Source of the DNA: an uncultured Rhodospirillales bacterium
Lineage (GTDB): Bacteria > Pseudomonadota > Alphaproteobacteria > Azospirillales > Azospirillaceae
NCBI GenBank assembly: GCA_903927615.1
Contig: CAIYNU010000023.1
Coordinates: 1-64,000, forward strand
Length of the DNA: 64,000 bases
Reading direction: 5' to 3'
In this document: one piece after another, positions 29,140 to 38,683 of the stretch
Layout: each line of letters begins with the position of its first letter
Position numbering within the stretch: the stretch's first letter is position 1
The notes under the pieces: generated by a model
The model's input: the letters and a program-made list of their open reading frames with translations, nothing else
What the model was told of the DNA's origin: nothing
Database searches by the model: none
Program-made: the position numbers and the translations under genes

Positions 29140-31413
29140 ATGGTGCTTGGTCGTGATGCCGGCAGCGACCGGACCTTGGGCTCGGTGCTGATCGTCGACG
29201 ATACCCCCGAGAATCTGGCGGTACTGGCTCAAGTGCTGCGCGGACGTGGCTATCAGGTCCGGCCGGTGCTGACGGGCCGGGCGGCGTTGCAGGCTGCCGA
29301 GCGGGAGCCGCCGGACCTTGTGCTGCTCGACGTCTGGATGCCGGAGATGGACGGCTACGAAGTTTGCCGTCGGTTCAAGGCGTCCGGGTCGCTGAAGGCG
29401 ATTCCCATCATCTTCATCAGTGCCGCGGTGGATACCGAGGTCAAGGTCAAGGCGTTTACCTCGGGCGGGGTCGATTTCATCGCCAAACCGTTTGAAGCCG
29501 AAGAGGTTCTGGCCCGGGTGCGAACGCATCTGGCGCTGGCCTTGGCGGAACGGGAACTGGAGCGCCGGCTGAACGAACGGACCGAAGAGGTGCGCCGGGC
29601 TTCGCTTTATGCTCGGGGTCTGATCGAAGCGACCCTGGATCCGCTGGTGACCATCAGTCCCGAGGGCCGGATCACCGATGTCAACCGCGCCACCGAGGAG
29701 GCCACGGGCCTGTCGCGGGAGGCGCTGATCGGGACCGATTTCGCCGAAACCTTCACCGATCCCGAGGCCGCCCGGGCCGGCTATCGGCGGGTGCTGGCCG
29801 AAGGCGCGGTTCGTGACTTTCCGTTGACCCTTCGCCGCCGCTGCGGCGGGACGATGGATGTCCTGTACAATGCCACGCTCTATCACGACCAGGCCGGTCA
29901 AGTCCAGGGCGTCCTGGCCGCCGCCCGCGACATCACCCAGCGCAAGCGGGCCGAAGAGGCGGTGCGGGCGTCGGAGCGCCGCTATCACCGGCTGTTCGAA
30001 TCGGCCAAGGACGGCATTCTGGTGTTGGACCTGGAACGCGGTCAGGTGCTCGACGTCAATCCCGCGCTGATGGACTTGCTGGGCAGCCGCCGGGACGACG
30101 TGATCGGCCGGACGCTGGCCGGGCTCGAGGGCTTTGTGGGGGCGGACACCGGGGCGGCACTGTTCGACGAAGTGCGGCAGCGGGGGGAGGTTCACCGTCC
30201 GGACCTGCCGGTGACCACCCGGGATGGCCGGCAGCTTCGGATCGAGTTCGTCGGCAGTCGTTATCGGGTCGATCACGAACAGGTGATCCAGTGCAATGTG
30301 CGGGACATTACCGCACGGACATTGGCCGAAACCGCCTTGCGGCGGACCAATCGGGCCTTGAAGACGCTTACCGGCTGCAACGGTGTGCTGGTTCACGCCA
30401 CCGATGAAGGCCAGTTGCTGGCGGAAATGTGCCGGATCATCGTCGAGACCGGCGGCTACCGGCGGGCCTGGATCGGCCTGTGGGACGACGCCGGACACAC
30501 ATTGCGGCCCCTTGGGGGCGCCGGCAGTCCCTGGGCCGACCACGACCTGGGCCGCGGACCGCTGGGCGAGGTGGTGCGGACCGGGACCTTCCAGGTGATG
30601 CGGGACGGCGCGCCGCCCGGCGACGGTTCGGTGCTGCTGTTGCCGCTGGCGTCGGCCGGCTGGGTGCTTGGGGTGCTGAGCATCCACAGCGCCGAAGTCC
30701 AGGCGTTTGATGAGGAAGAGATACGGTTGCTGGCTGAACTGGGCGAAGACCTTGGCTACGGCCTTTCGGCCTTGCGCACCCGGGCAAAACACAATCAGGC
30801 GTTACACCGTCTGGAAGCCAGCATGGAGGCGACGATCCAGGCGGTGGCCGGGACCTTGGAAATGCGGGATCCCTATACCGCCGGCCACCAGCACCGGGTG
30901 GGTGAACTGGCCATCGCCATTGCCCGGGAATTGGGCATGGCCGAGACCGAAATCCACGGTCTTTACCTGGCCAGTATCGTTCATGACCTGGGCAAGATTC
31001 GGATTCCGGCGGAAATCCTGTGCAAACCGGGCCGGCTGTTGCCCATCGAATATGAATTGATCAAAACCCATGCCGGCGCCGGGTTCGATCTGTTGAAGGC
31101 CGTCGATTTCCCCTGGCCGATCGCCCAGATCGTGGCCCAGCATCACGAACGCCTCGACGGCTCGGGCTATCCCCATGGCCTGGTCGGAGACCAGATTCTG
31201 CTTCATGCCCGGATCATGGCCGTGGCCGATGTGGTGGAGGCCATGGCCTCCCACCGTCCCTATCGCGCCGCCCTGGGCATCGCCGCGGCCCTGGCCGAGA
31301 TCAAGGAGCACCAGGGCCGGCTCTATGACCCGCAGGCGGTTGCGGCCTGCCTGGGGCTGTTTCGCGACAACCGGTTCGTATTTCAGGTGACGCCGGGGGG
31401 CGGCGGGGCGTGA
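29140..31413 (+). CDS. REC-PAS-PAS-GAF-HD-GYP response regulator
   Basis: The 757-aa protein starts with a receiver (about 14-133, Asp in VLLDVWMPE), then two PAS domains with PAC tails (about 155-400), a GAF domain (about 405-550) and a C-terminal HD-GYP phosphodiesterase (about 565-745). The HD (SIVHDLGKI) and GYP (HHERLDGSGYP) motifs are intact, so hydrolysis of c-di-GMP is plausible. The receiver is nearly the same as in the GGDEF-EAL protein at 14499, suggesting that both once shared an input or arose by duplication. It lies about 125 bp after the KdpE-like gene. Confidence 0.93.
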   Translation: MVLGRDAGSDRTLGSVLIVDDTPENLAVLAQVLRGRGYQVRPVLTGRAALQAAEREPPDLVLLDVWMPEMDGYEVCRRFKASGSLKAIPIIFISAAVDTEVKVKAFTSGGVDFIAKPFEAEEVLARVRTHLALALAERELERRLNERTEEVRRASLYARGLIEATLDPLVTISPEGRITDVNRATEEATGLSREALIGTDFAETFTDPEAARAGYRRVLAEGAVRDFPLTLRRRCGGTMDVLYNATLYHDQAGQVQGVLAAARDITQRKRAEEAVRASERRYHRLFESAKDGILVLDLERGQVLDVNPALMDLLGSRRDDVIGRTLAGLEGFVGADTGAALFDEVRQRGEVHRPDLPVTTRDGRQLRIEFVGSRYRVDHEQVIQCNVRDITARTLAETALRRTNRALKTLTGCNGVLVHATDEGQLLAEMCRIIVETGGYRRAWIGLWDDAGHTLRPLGGAGSPWADHDLGRGPLGEVVRTGTFQVMRDGAPPGDGSVLLLPLASAGWVLGVLSIHSAEVQAFDEEEIRLLAELGEDLGYGLSALRTRAKHNQALHRLEASMEATIQAVAGTLEMRDPYTAGHQHRVGELAIAIARELGMAETEIHGLYLASIVHDLGKIRIPAEILCKPGRLLPIEYELIKTHAGAGFDLLKAVDFPWPIAQIVAQHHERLDGSGYPHGLVGDQILLHARIMAVADVVEAMASHRPYRAALGIAAALAEIKEHQGRLYDPQAVAACLGLFRDNRFVFQVTPGGGGA

Positions 31414-33201
31414 TTACGCTGCGGGTTTCGGGTCCAGATAGGCGGCGATCTCAACCTCGTCCAGTTGATCCGGCAGCAGGAAGGCCTTGGCGTATTCCCG
31501 GTAGACCCCGGCGGTCAGAAACACCGCGAACAGTTCGTGGTCGATATGGTGGTTCTTGACCATGCCGGCCATGATCTTGATGGCTTCAGAGACCGTCTTG
31601 CGCTTTTTGTACGGGCGGTCGCGTGCCGTCAGCGCCTCGAAGATGTCGGCGATGGCCAGCAATCGGGCTGGGATGCTCATCTGGTCGCGGGTCAACCCTT
31701 TGGGGTAGCCGGTGCCGTCCATCTTTTCGTGATGACCGCCGGCCCATTCCGGCACCCGCTTGAGGGACCGGGGGAAGGGCAGCGACTCGAGCATGATGAT
31801 GGTTTGGACCATGTGGTCGCTGATGTGGTATCGCTCCTCGGCGGTCAGCGTGCCGGCCCGGACCGAGAGATTGTAGAGTTCGCCAAGATTGAATTCGAGT
31901 GGCGGCTGCTTGATGGTGAAGCCCCAGGGATTGTCGGGAGCCAGCGGCGGCTTGTGGTGGGCGATCTGGTGTTCGGGTTTGTCAGCCAGAAGGTGTTCCA
32001 CCGCCGGCACGGGGACTTTTCCAGTGCGCCGTCTGGCTTCTTCTTCGGACAACCCCAGGGTGTCGTCAAGGGTGCGTAACCACGTGATGCCGGCGATTCG
32101 CTTCAGCCGCTCCACCCCGGCCAGGTCCATGAACTCGCTGCCGATATTGCAGGTGGCGACGAAGGCGAAGTCATCGTCGAGTTCGCGGAACCGGGCGTCA
32201 CGGGCGGCGGTCAGGGCGTCCCGATCACCGCCGTCCAGCATGGCCTTCAGGGTCGCGATCTCGACGTCGCGCTTGACCACCTCAAAGCGGGTCCGAATTT
32301 CGTGGATGCGATTATAGATGGTTTCGAGTTTGGTTGCCTTGTCGACCACGTATTCCGGCGTGGTCACCTTGCCGCAATCGTGGAGTCCGCTCGCCACAGA
32401 CAGCTCGTACCACTCGTCATCGGACAGCCTGAAGTCGGCAAACGGACCGTCCCGGGACTCGTGGACGGCACGCGCCAGCATGGCGGCCAGTTGGGGAATC
32501 CGCCGGCAGTGACCGCCGGTATAGGGCGATTTGGCGTCGATCGCACCGGCGATCATCTCGATCAACGACTGAAACAGTTTCTTTTGAGCGGCGATCAACA
32601 TCTGATTATCAAGCGCCACCGCAGCCTGACTGGCCAGCGCCTCGATCAGCGGCAGAATATCGCTTTCAAAGGGAATGACGCAGCCATCCGGAGCGCGCGC
32701 GTTGATGAGCTGGACCACCCCCACCACTTCGCCGCTATGGTTCTTCAGCGGCACGGTCAGGAACGATCGGGAGCGGTAGCCGGTCCGGGCGTCGAAGTCC
32801 CGGGTTCCCGAGAAGTCGAACATTTCCACGTCGTAGGCATCGGCAATGGCGATGGTGGTGCCCCGGAGCGCGGCGCTGGAGGAAATGTTGCGGTGATTGG
32901 GCTGACCATCGGGGCCGTACAGCGGGATCGGCGGAAACGGGATGGGCGCTCCGGTGGTGCCGCCCAAGGCGATTCCCAGGGTGTCGTTGCGCATGATTTC
33001 AAAGCGCAAGCCGCGGCCATCCTCGGTGGTCAGATAGATCGTGCCGCCGTCGGCCAGCGTGAACCCCTTGGCCTCCAGCAAAATCTTCTCGAGAAGTTGC
33101 CGGTGATCACGCATGGTGGACAGCGCGATCCCGGTATCGATCAGCCGGCGGTAACGGTCTTCACAGTTCTCCGGCGTTCCCGATTCCACTGCCTTTGTCA
33201 T
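31414..33201 (-). CDS. GAF-HD-GYP phosphodiesterase with an inserted region
   Basis: The 595-aa protein has an N-terminal GAF domain (about 20-200; DFDARTGYRSRSFLTVPL is a GAF-like core) and a C-terminal HD-GYP domain. The metal-site HD is in SGLHDCGKV and the GYP in GGHHEKMDGTGYP. Between them is an extra stretch of about 150 residues rich in charged helices. The first coding-like Met is at 33201; the frame continues upstream over non-coding sequence and has no clear ribosome site there. It is convergent with the gene at 29140: the two stop codons are adjacent. Confidence 0.9.
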   Translation of the reverse strand: MTKAVESGTPENCEDRYRRLIDTGIALSTMRDHRQLLEKILLEAKGFTLADGGTIYLTTEDGRGLRFEIMRNDTLGIALGGTTGAPIPFPPIPLYGPDGQPNHRNISSSAALRGTTIAIADAYDVEMFDFSGTRDFDARTGYRSRSFLTVPLKNHSGEVVGVVQLINARAPDGCVIPFESDILPLIEALASQAAVALDNQMLIAAQKKLFQSLIEMIAGAIDAKSPYTGGHCRRIPQLAAMLARAVHESRDGPFADFRLSDDEWYELSVASGLHDCGKVTTPEYVVDKATKLETIYNRIHEIRTRFEVVKRDVEIATLKAMLDGGDRDALTAARDARFRELDDDFAFVATCNIGSEFMDLAGVERLKRIAGITWLRTLDDTLGLSEEEARRRTGKVPVPAVEHLLADKPEHQIAHHKPPLAPDNPWGFTIKQPPLEFNLGELYNLSVRAGTLTAEERYHISDHMVQTIIMLESLPFPRSLKRVPEWAGGHHEKMDGTGYPKGLTRDQMSIPARLLAIADIFEALTARDRPYKKRKTVSEAIKIMAGMVKNHHIDHELFAVFLTAGVYREYAKAFLLPDQLDEVEIAAYLDPKPAA

Positions 33202-33432
33202 GGGGGTTGGGGCCTCGGCGCGGGACAAGGGGGACAGGGGGCGGGACGGTCCATCCCGTCGCACTGTGGCATGGGTGGTTCCGGACGGCAACCGCCGATG
33301 TTTCGGTTTGCCGCCGGCCGAGGTAACAATCCCTTGCCATTTTGTGTCTGATTGGTTACTTATTCCGGTCCAGTGGGTCGCCAGCCGCTTCGGGCCTACT
33401 ACTTTAGGCCTGCTACTTTGGGATAGGGTCCA

Positions 33433-34065
33433 ATGCCGCCTCTTTCCGACGAATTGACGCTGTTGCTTGTAACCTACGGCTACTGGTGCGTGGCAGTCAT
33501 CATCGCGCTGGAAAGTTTGGGAATTCCCCTGCCCGGGGAAACCACTCTGGTGATGGCCGCGCTCTATGCCGCCGCGACCCACAATATGGACATCGTTCTG
33601 GTGGTTGTGGCCGCCTCGGCGGGAGCGGTGATCGGCGGCAATATGGGATTCTGGATCGGCCGCAATGTCGGCTATCCGCTGGTCCTGCGCCATGGCCGGG
33701 CGATCGGGTTGCATCCTGGCCGGCTTAAGCTTGGGCAGTACCTGTTCCAGTTGCATGGCGGCAAGGTGGTGTTCTTCGGGCGGTTCGTGGCGCTGCTGCG
33801 TATACTGGCGGCCTTCCTGGCCGGCACCAATCGGATGCCGTTCGCGCGCTTCTTTGTCTACAACCTGACTGGCGGCATTCTCTGGGCTGCGGTCTTCGGC
33901 TTCGGCGCTTATCTGCTGGGCGATCAGGTCCAACGGCTATTCGGGGGCGTCGGCGTGGTTGGTCTGGTCATAATCTTGGTGGTGGGAGTAATCGCCGCTA
34001 CCCTGTTTTTGCACCGTCATGAAGCGAGGCTCCAACTTGAGGCCGAGCGGGCACTGCCGGATTAG
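33433..34065 (+). CDS. DedA-family inner-membrane protein
   Basis: The 210-aa protein is a DedA/SNARE-associated-like protein: an early ESLGIPLPGET motif, FFGRFVALLRILAAFLAGTNRM (conserved F/GR.....R....LAG pattern with a re-entrant loop) and about five hydrophobic segments. DedA proteins sit in the inner membrane and act as lipid or undecaprenyl-phosphate flippases or support proton-motive force. It appears complete and stands alone. Confidence 0.9.
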   Translation: MPPLSDELTLLLVTYGYWCVAVIIALESLGIPLPGETTLVMAALYAAATHNMDIVLVVVAASAGAVIGGNMGFWIGRNVGYPLVLRHGRAIGLHPGRLKLGQYLFQLHGGKVVFFGRFVALLRILAAFLAGTNRMPFARFFVYNLTGGILWAAVFGFGAYLLGDQVQRLFGGVGVVGLVIILVVGVIAATLFLHRHEARLQLEAERALPD

Positions 34066-34210
34066 GGCGGCGGTGAACGAATCCGCTGCCGCCGGCTTTG
34101 GATCACCCCCGACGTCCAGACCCTAAACCAGAGCTTTCTTGATGTTCAGGCCGCTGCTATGACGGGGTGGCGCCTGTCCCGATGATCCGGTTTCAGGATT
34201 TTTTATCGCC

Positions 34211-35644
34211 ATGACCAGACCCGGCAATTCCGCAGCCAGTCGCGATCAGGCCTTTCTCTTTCACCCCTACACCAATCTCAAGCGTCACGAGCAGGTCGGC
34301 CCGTTGATCATCGAAAGCGGGCGGGGCGTCTACGTCACCGACGACAGCGGTCGCGACTATATCGAAGGCATGGCCGGGCTGTGGTGTCTGGCTTTGGGGT
34401 TCGGTGAAGAGCGGTTGGTGGCCGCCGCGACCCGGCAGATGCGGACCTTGCCCTATTACCATCTGTTCGGCCACAAGTCGCACCCGCCGGCCATTGATCT
34501 GGCCGAGCGTCTGGTGGTGCTGGCGCCCCCGTCGGCCGGCAAGTCGCCCTTATCCCGGGTGTTGTTCGCCAACTCCGGGTCCGAGGCCAACGATACCGCG
34601 ATCAAACTGATCTGGTATTACCAGAACGCCCTTGGTCGTCCGGCCAAGAAAAAGATCATTTCACGGGTCAAGGCTTATCACGGGGTCACGGTGGCGACGG
34701 CCAGCCTGACCGGACTGCCCAACAATCACCGGGACTTTGACCTGCCTCTGGCCACCGTCCTTCATGCCGACTGTCCGCACCATTATCGTTTTGCCGAGCC
34801 GGGGGAGAGTGAAGAGGCCTACAGCGACCGCTTGGCGGCGGCCTTGGACCGCTTGATCGTGGCCGAGGGACCGGAGACCGTGGCCGCCATGTTCGTCGAA
34901 CCGGTGATGGGCGCGGGCGGGGTGATCGTGCCGCCGGCGGGCTACTTCGAGAAAATCCAGGCGGTGCTGGCCCGCCACGACGTCTTGCTGGTGGTTGACG
35001 AGGTGATCTGCGGCTTTGGGCGCACCGGCAACCTGTGGGGCAGCGAAACCTATGGTCTTGCTCCGGATATTCTCACCACCGCCAAGGCCCTGTCGTCGGC
35101 TTACCTGCCGATCAGTGCCACCCTGGTTTCAGAGGCGATCTACCAGGCGTGCGTCGCCCAGTCCGAGAAGATCGGCGTGTTCAGCCACGGTTACACCTAT
35201 TCAGCCCATCCGGTATGCGCCGCGGTGGCCCTCGAAGCCCTGAACCTTTACCAGGAATACGATATTGTCGGCCATGTCCGCCGGGTGTCGCCGCGACTCC
35301 AGGATGGCTTGCGCCGCCTTGCCGATCACCCGCTGGTGGGGGAGGTTCGCGGCGTGGGCCTGGTCGCCGGGGTGGAACTGGTGGCGGACAAAGCCACCCG
35401 GACCCCCTTTGCCCCGGCCCTGGGCTTGGGTCAGCGGGTTCAGCAATTGGCCCAGGACCATGGCCTGATCCTCCGCGCCATGGGCGATACGCTGGCCTTG
35501 GCGCCGCCGCTGGTGATCACCCGGGCCGAAATCGACGAAGTCGTCGCCCGCTTCGGTCGGGCGCTTGACGCGGCACTGCCGGTGGCGGCCGAATTGGGCT
35601 GGTCGGGCTCGTCTCGCTTTACCCCGGCCGTGACGGCGTGGTAA
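34211..35644 (+). CDS. Class III (omega-amino acid) PLP aminotransferase
   Basis: The 477-aa protein is a class III aminotransferase of the beta-alanine/omega-amino acid:pyruvate type. Features: LFANSGSEAND near residue 115, a VDEVICGFGRTG segment that binds the pyridine ring, and the PLP Lys in TTAKALSSAYLP. It transfers an amino group between an omega-amine or amino acid and pyruvate or similar keto acid. The substrate is not clear from sequence, and no transporter or partner gene is near. Its length is slightly above the family average. Confidence 0.9.
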   Translation: MTRPGNSAASRDQAFLFHPYTNLKRHEQVGPLIIESGRGVYVTDDSGRDYIEGMAGLWCLALGFGEERLVAAATRQMRTLPYYHLFGHKSHPPAIDLAERLVVLAPPSAGKSPLSRVLFANSGSEANDTAIKLIWYYQNALGRPAKKKIISRVKAYHGVTVATASLTGLPNNHRDFDLPLATVLHADCPHHYRFAEPGESEEAYSDRLAAALDRLIVAEGPETVAAMFVEPVMGAGGVIVPPAGYFEKIQAVLARHDVLLVVDEVICGFGRTGNLWGSETYGLAPDILTTAKALSSAYLPISATLVSEAIYQACVAQSEKIGVFSHGYTYSAHPVCAAVALEALNLYQEYDIVGHVRRVSPRLQDGLRRLADHPLVGEVRGVGLVAGVELVADKATRTPFAPALGLGQRVQQLAQDHGLILRAMGDTLALAPPLVITRAEIDEVVARFGRALDAALPVAAELGWSGSSRFTPAVTAW

Positions 35645-35715
35645 CTCTGACGGTTCAGGGCTCGAGACCTGCGCGCCGGGGGTGGCGGCTGCCGACCCGG
35701 CCGGAGGGCTGACGG

Positions 35716-36999
35716 ATGACACCGCAAGAACTGGCTGCAATCCTGCAAAAGCACGACCGCTGGGTCAGGAAGAAGACCGGCGGCAGTCGGGCGATGCTGG
35801 CCATGGCCAACCTTGAAGGCGCCAATCTGTCCAAGGCCAATCTGAAATCCGCCAAGCTGTCCGGAGCCAATCTGCGTGACGCCGACCTCAGTCAGGCCAA
35901 CCTGGAACAGGCGGACCTGTTTGCGGCGATTCTGACCAAGGCCGACCTCAGCTCGGCCAACCTGTTTCGCGCCGACCTGCGCGGCGCGCATCTGCGCGGG
36001 GCGAAGCTGAAGCTGGCGGTGATGCGCGAAGCCGACCTTCGGGGCGGGGCGTTGATGAGCGGCAGCAGCGGTGACGGCGTTAATTTTCTGCGTTCGGACC
36101 TGAGCGGCACCGACCTGGACGAAGTGACGCTGGTGGACGCCAACCTGACCGGCGCCGACCTGACCGATTGTTCCATGATGGGCGCCGACTGCCAGGGCGC
36201 GTTGATGTCCGGCGTCAGCCTGGTCCGGGCCATCCTCAAGAATGCCAACATGACCAACGCCGACTTGCGCGGGGCCAATTTTAGCGGCGCCAACCTGACC
36301 GGCGCCCAGTTGCGGAACGCCAATCTCAGCGAGGCGGTGTTGGCCGGGGCCAATCTCCGGAGCGCCAATCTGGCCGGGGCCAATCTCGAGGGCGCGGATC
36401 TGGCCGGGGCCGACACCACCGGCGCCAACCTGGCCCGCACCCTGGATAATTTCTCGGCCAAGGTGCAGGACAAGCTGAACCAGCATTTCCTCTGGATCAG
36501 CAGCGGCGGCGCCGCGGGGAGCCGGGCCGACCTCAGCGGCCTGGACCTGTCGCGGATCAATCTGTGCGGCGTCAATCTCAGCGGCGCCAATCTGGTCGGG
36601 GTCAACCTGACCGGCGCCCGCCTGTGCGATTCCCTGCTGATCATGTGCGATATTTCCGGCGCCCAACTGTCCGAGGCCGACTTCACCAACGCCATTCTCG
36701 ACGGCGCCAATCTGCAAGGGTCGAACGCCACCCGGATCAAATTGGATGGCGCGGGGCTCGCCTGGGTGGATGTCAAGGGCCATGATGGCCGGGCGACCGG
36801 CCGGCTGTGGCGCGCGAATTTGACCCAGTGCCGGCTGGTCGAGGCGTCCATGGTGCGCACCAATCTGCGCGGCGCCAACCTCACCAGGACCGACTTGACC
36901 GGCGCGAACCTGCGCGGCGCGATTCTGAACGACGCCAAGATCGTGGATACCGTGTTCACCGGCGCCGACTTGAGCGGCGCCAGTTTGCCGGACCATTAG
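35716..36999 (+). CDS. Pentapeptide-repeat protein in two blocks
   Basis: The 427-aa protein has a short N-terminal helix (MTPQELAAILQKHDRWV) and then two long blocks of pentapeptide repeats (A-[D/N]-L-x-x), which fold as right-handed quadrilateral beta-helices. Residues about 35-240 form the first block; a non-repeat linker with KVQDKLNQHF follows; the second block runs from about 275 to the C-terminus. Start ATG 35716 has GGAGG about nine bases upstream. No signal peptide. Some family members mimic DNA or bind gyrase; nothing here shows this, and the job is unknown. Confidence 0.9.
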   Translation: MTPQELAAILQKHDRWVRKKTGGSRAMLAMANLEGANLSKANLKSAKLSGANLRDADLSQANLEQADLFAAILTKADLSSANLFRADLRGAHLRGAKLKLAVMREADLRGGALMSGSSGDGVNFLRSDLSGTDLDEVTLVDANLTGADLTDCSMMGADCQGALMSGVSLVRAILKNANMTNADLRGANFSGANLTGAQLRNANLSEAVLAGANLRSANLAGANLEGADLAGADTTGANLARTLDNFSAKVQDKLNQHFLWISSGGAAGSRADLSGLDLSRINLCGVNLSGANLVGVNLTGARLCDSLLIMCDISGAQLSEADFTNAILDGANLQGSNATRIKLDGAGLAWVDVKGHDGRATGRLWRANLTQCRLVEASMVRTNLRGANLTRTDLTGANLRGAILNDAKIVDTVFTGADLSGASLPDH

Positions 37000-37033
37000 C
37001 GCGTTTTTTCGAACACGTTGAATCGCCCCCCGG

Positions 37034-37054
37034 GCGCGCGGGCGCCTCGCCCGC
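37034..37054. repeat. Degenerate REP-like core, copy D
   Basis: A GCGGGCGCCTCGCCCGC palindrome with one base different from the cores in the other copies, lacking the second palindromic part. It lies just downstream of the pentapeptide-repeat gene. Confidence 0.55.
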
Positions 37055-37121
37055 AGCGGCAGCTTGACCGGCCGGCGCGACGATGGGTAGAAGTTGATAC
37101 CGTCGCGAGACGAGGGACCAG

Positions 37122-37153
37122 GCCCGGGCAGGATGCTGCACCGGGCTTTTTTT
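37122..37153 (+). terminator. Rho-independent terminator
   Basis: GCCCGG and CCGGGC arms with a 13-base loop, followed by seven T. It lies about 120 bp after the pentapeptide-repeat gene and ends before the phage-gene fragment. Confidence 0.8.
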
Positions 37154-37216
37154 CGTGGCCACACGACGCCCACGGGTTCCCGCTCGCCAACTCCTCGTCC
37201 CTTGGGATACCGAGCC

Positions 37217-37441
37217 ATGGCCATCGACTCTCTGCCCCCAGACCTTCAACCGCTCATTCAAAACAGATACCTTTATCACGCCTTTAAGGACGGTCTTCAG
37301 TCCAAGTTGGGTTTCCGGGCGATCGCCGACCGCGAACCGTTCGCCATCGGCATCGGCGAAACCGTCACCAAGACCCGCGCGGGGCCGCTGGCCCCAAGCG
37401 TCACGCCCCTTGACCCGTCCAGCAATCAGGCACTGGATTAA
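37217..37441 (+). pseudogene. 5' fragment of a phage coat/capsid-type gene
   Basis: A frame of 74 codons opens with MAIDSLPPDL and continues FRAIADREPFAIGIGETVTKTR, which resembles the N-terminus of phage major capsid or structural proteins (from memory of prophage annotations). The frame then runs into TAA at 37439-37441, at the exact point where the duplicated 257-bp segment begins. Full-length proteins of this type are several hundred residues, so this is a truncated remnant. It is the only phage-like piece I can see in the window. Confidence 0.5.
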
Positions 37442-37697
37442 TTATATTGGAGAAGTGCGCGATAAAGGAGTCACTGACTATCGCTGCCTGTCCAAGACTC
37501 TCTCCCTTACCAAGATCAGTGAGGATGAATATCATCTGACCGTGGCCCCTCGTGATCTCGATCTCATTGTCAGATGTCTGGAAACCGCCCTTCAGGTGAT
37601 TGAGAATTGGGAATTCCACATTATTCTTGGGGCTTTTCCGGATCAAGTCAGGGTGTTGCTGAAGCAGTTTCGGAGCGTTCTCTGACCGCCACGGCAA
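37441..37697 (+). repeat. 257-bp duplicated segment, copy 1 (partial gene)
   Basis: Near-copy of 37904-38160: I count about 17 differences in 257 bp (about 93% identical). It encodes the last roughly 80 residues of the 135-aa protein at 37741 without its N-terminal half or start, so it is a 3' gene fragment. It begins directly at the break in the phage-gene fragment. Confidence 0.85.
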
Positions 37698-37740
37698 TCG
37701 ACGGAATCCGAGAATTCAACAACCTAGACAGGACAAAACC

Positions 37741-38148
37741 ATGAACATCACAAAATACAGTGACGGTACCTTCAAAATCATTTTGACTGATGACGACCGG
37801 TCGGGCATATATGGGTGCATTTGGCAGACGCGAGGGCGATTATCCGATCCAGAATGCCTGAAACGGATCGGTGTTGACAGGAACTACCTGATCAGCATTG
37901 TCGATTATATTGGAGAAGTGCGCGATAAAGGAGTCACTGACTATCACTGTCCGTCCAAAACCTTCTCCCTCACCAAGATCAGTGAGAATGAATATCATCT
38001 GACCGTGGCCCCTCGTGATCTCGATCTCATTGTCAGATGTCTCGAAACCGCCCTTAAGGTGATTCCGAAATGGGAATTCCATATTTATCTTGGGGCTTTT
38101 CCGGATCAGGTCAGGGTGTTGCTGAAGCAGTTTCGGAGCGTTCTCTGA
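37741..38148 (+). CDS. Small unknown protein, intact member of a duplicated pair
   Basis: The 135-aa protein starts MNITKYSDGTFKIIL and ends in FRSVL. It has no membrane segment, signal peptide or recognised motif; it appears to be a compact alpha/beta protein with several acidic patches. AGGA lies about eight to ten bases before the ATG. Its 3' half is duplicated just upstream (37441-37697). Small, tandemly copied, fast-drifting genes are common for immunity proteins, but no toxin gene is adjacent, so that is speculation. Confidence 0.65.
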   Translation: MNITKYSDGTFKIILTDDDRSGIYGCIWQTRGRLSDPECLKRIGVDRNYLISIVDYIGEVRDKGVTDYHCPSKTFSLTKISENEYHLTVAPRDLDLIVRCLETALKVIPKWEFHIYLGAFPDQVRVLLKQFRSVL

Positions 38149-38160
38149 CCGCCACGGCAA
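37904..38160 (+). repeat. 257-bp duplicated segment, copy 2
   Basis: The second copy of the repeat at 37441-37697, 463 bp apart start to start. It covers the 3' part of the 135-aa gene and 12 bp of flank up to GGCAA at 38160. Confidence 0.85.
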
Positions 38161-38269
38161 CCGCCTGGCCTTACCTCGCATCATCCGATGCGACCCCAGA
38201 TGTGAGCCGCCCGTTTCAGACGGCGTTGGGCCGCGCGCTGCCCGGCATCGGGTCGGGAGGCGTCATTCG

Positions 38270-38677
38270 TCACTGCACCGGAACCGTACCGGTGGCGGTC
38301 ACGGTGGTCGGGAGGGTTGGCGAACCCCAGAGGCCCAGGAACGTGAACGGGTAAGACAGCCCGATGGTCATGAAGGTGTTGTCGCCCACCACGCTGGTGC
38401 TGGTGGTCACCGACACCAGGGTCGGATCCAGGCCCGGGACCGCCGCTTGCACCTGGGCCGGGATGGCCGCCTCGGTGACGGCGATGTTTTGGTTGGTGTT
38501 GGCGTAGACATATTGACTGGCCGTATCAAGGGCCGATTGCAGCGTTTGCTGATACCACAGATACTGCCCGAAACCGATGATGGCGAAGATGAACAGAAGC
38601 AATGGCGTCAGCACCAGGCCGAACTCCACGCTGGTGTTGCCCGCTCGGCCCAAGAACCCAGAGCCCGGCATCGCCAT
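38270..38677 (-). CDS. TadE-like pilus assembly protein
   Basis: The 135-aa protein has a TadE-type N-terminus: a short Gly-rich head, GNTSVEFGLVLTPLLLFIFAIIGFGQYLWY, in which a Glu follows the small residues at the start of a single hydrophobic helix. The rest is a small Thr/Val-rich extracytoplasmic domain. TadE-type minor pilins act in Flp pilus assembly. It ends a three-gene run with the genes at 38684 and 39134. AGGA sits just before the ATG. Confidence 0.85.
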   Translation of the reverse strand: MAMPGSGFLGRAGNTSVEFGLVLTPLLLFIFAIIGFGQYLWYQQTLQSALDTASQYVYANTNQNIAVTEAAIPAQVQAAVPGLDPTLVSVTTSTSVVGDNTFMTIGLSYPFTFLGLWGSPTLPTTVTATGTVPVQ

Positions 38678-38683
38678 GTCCTT

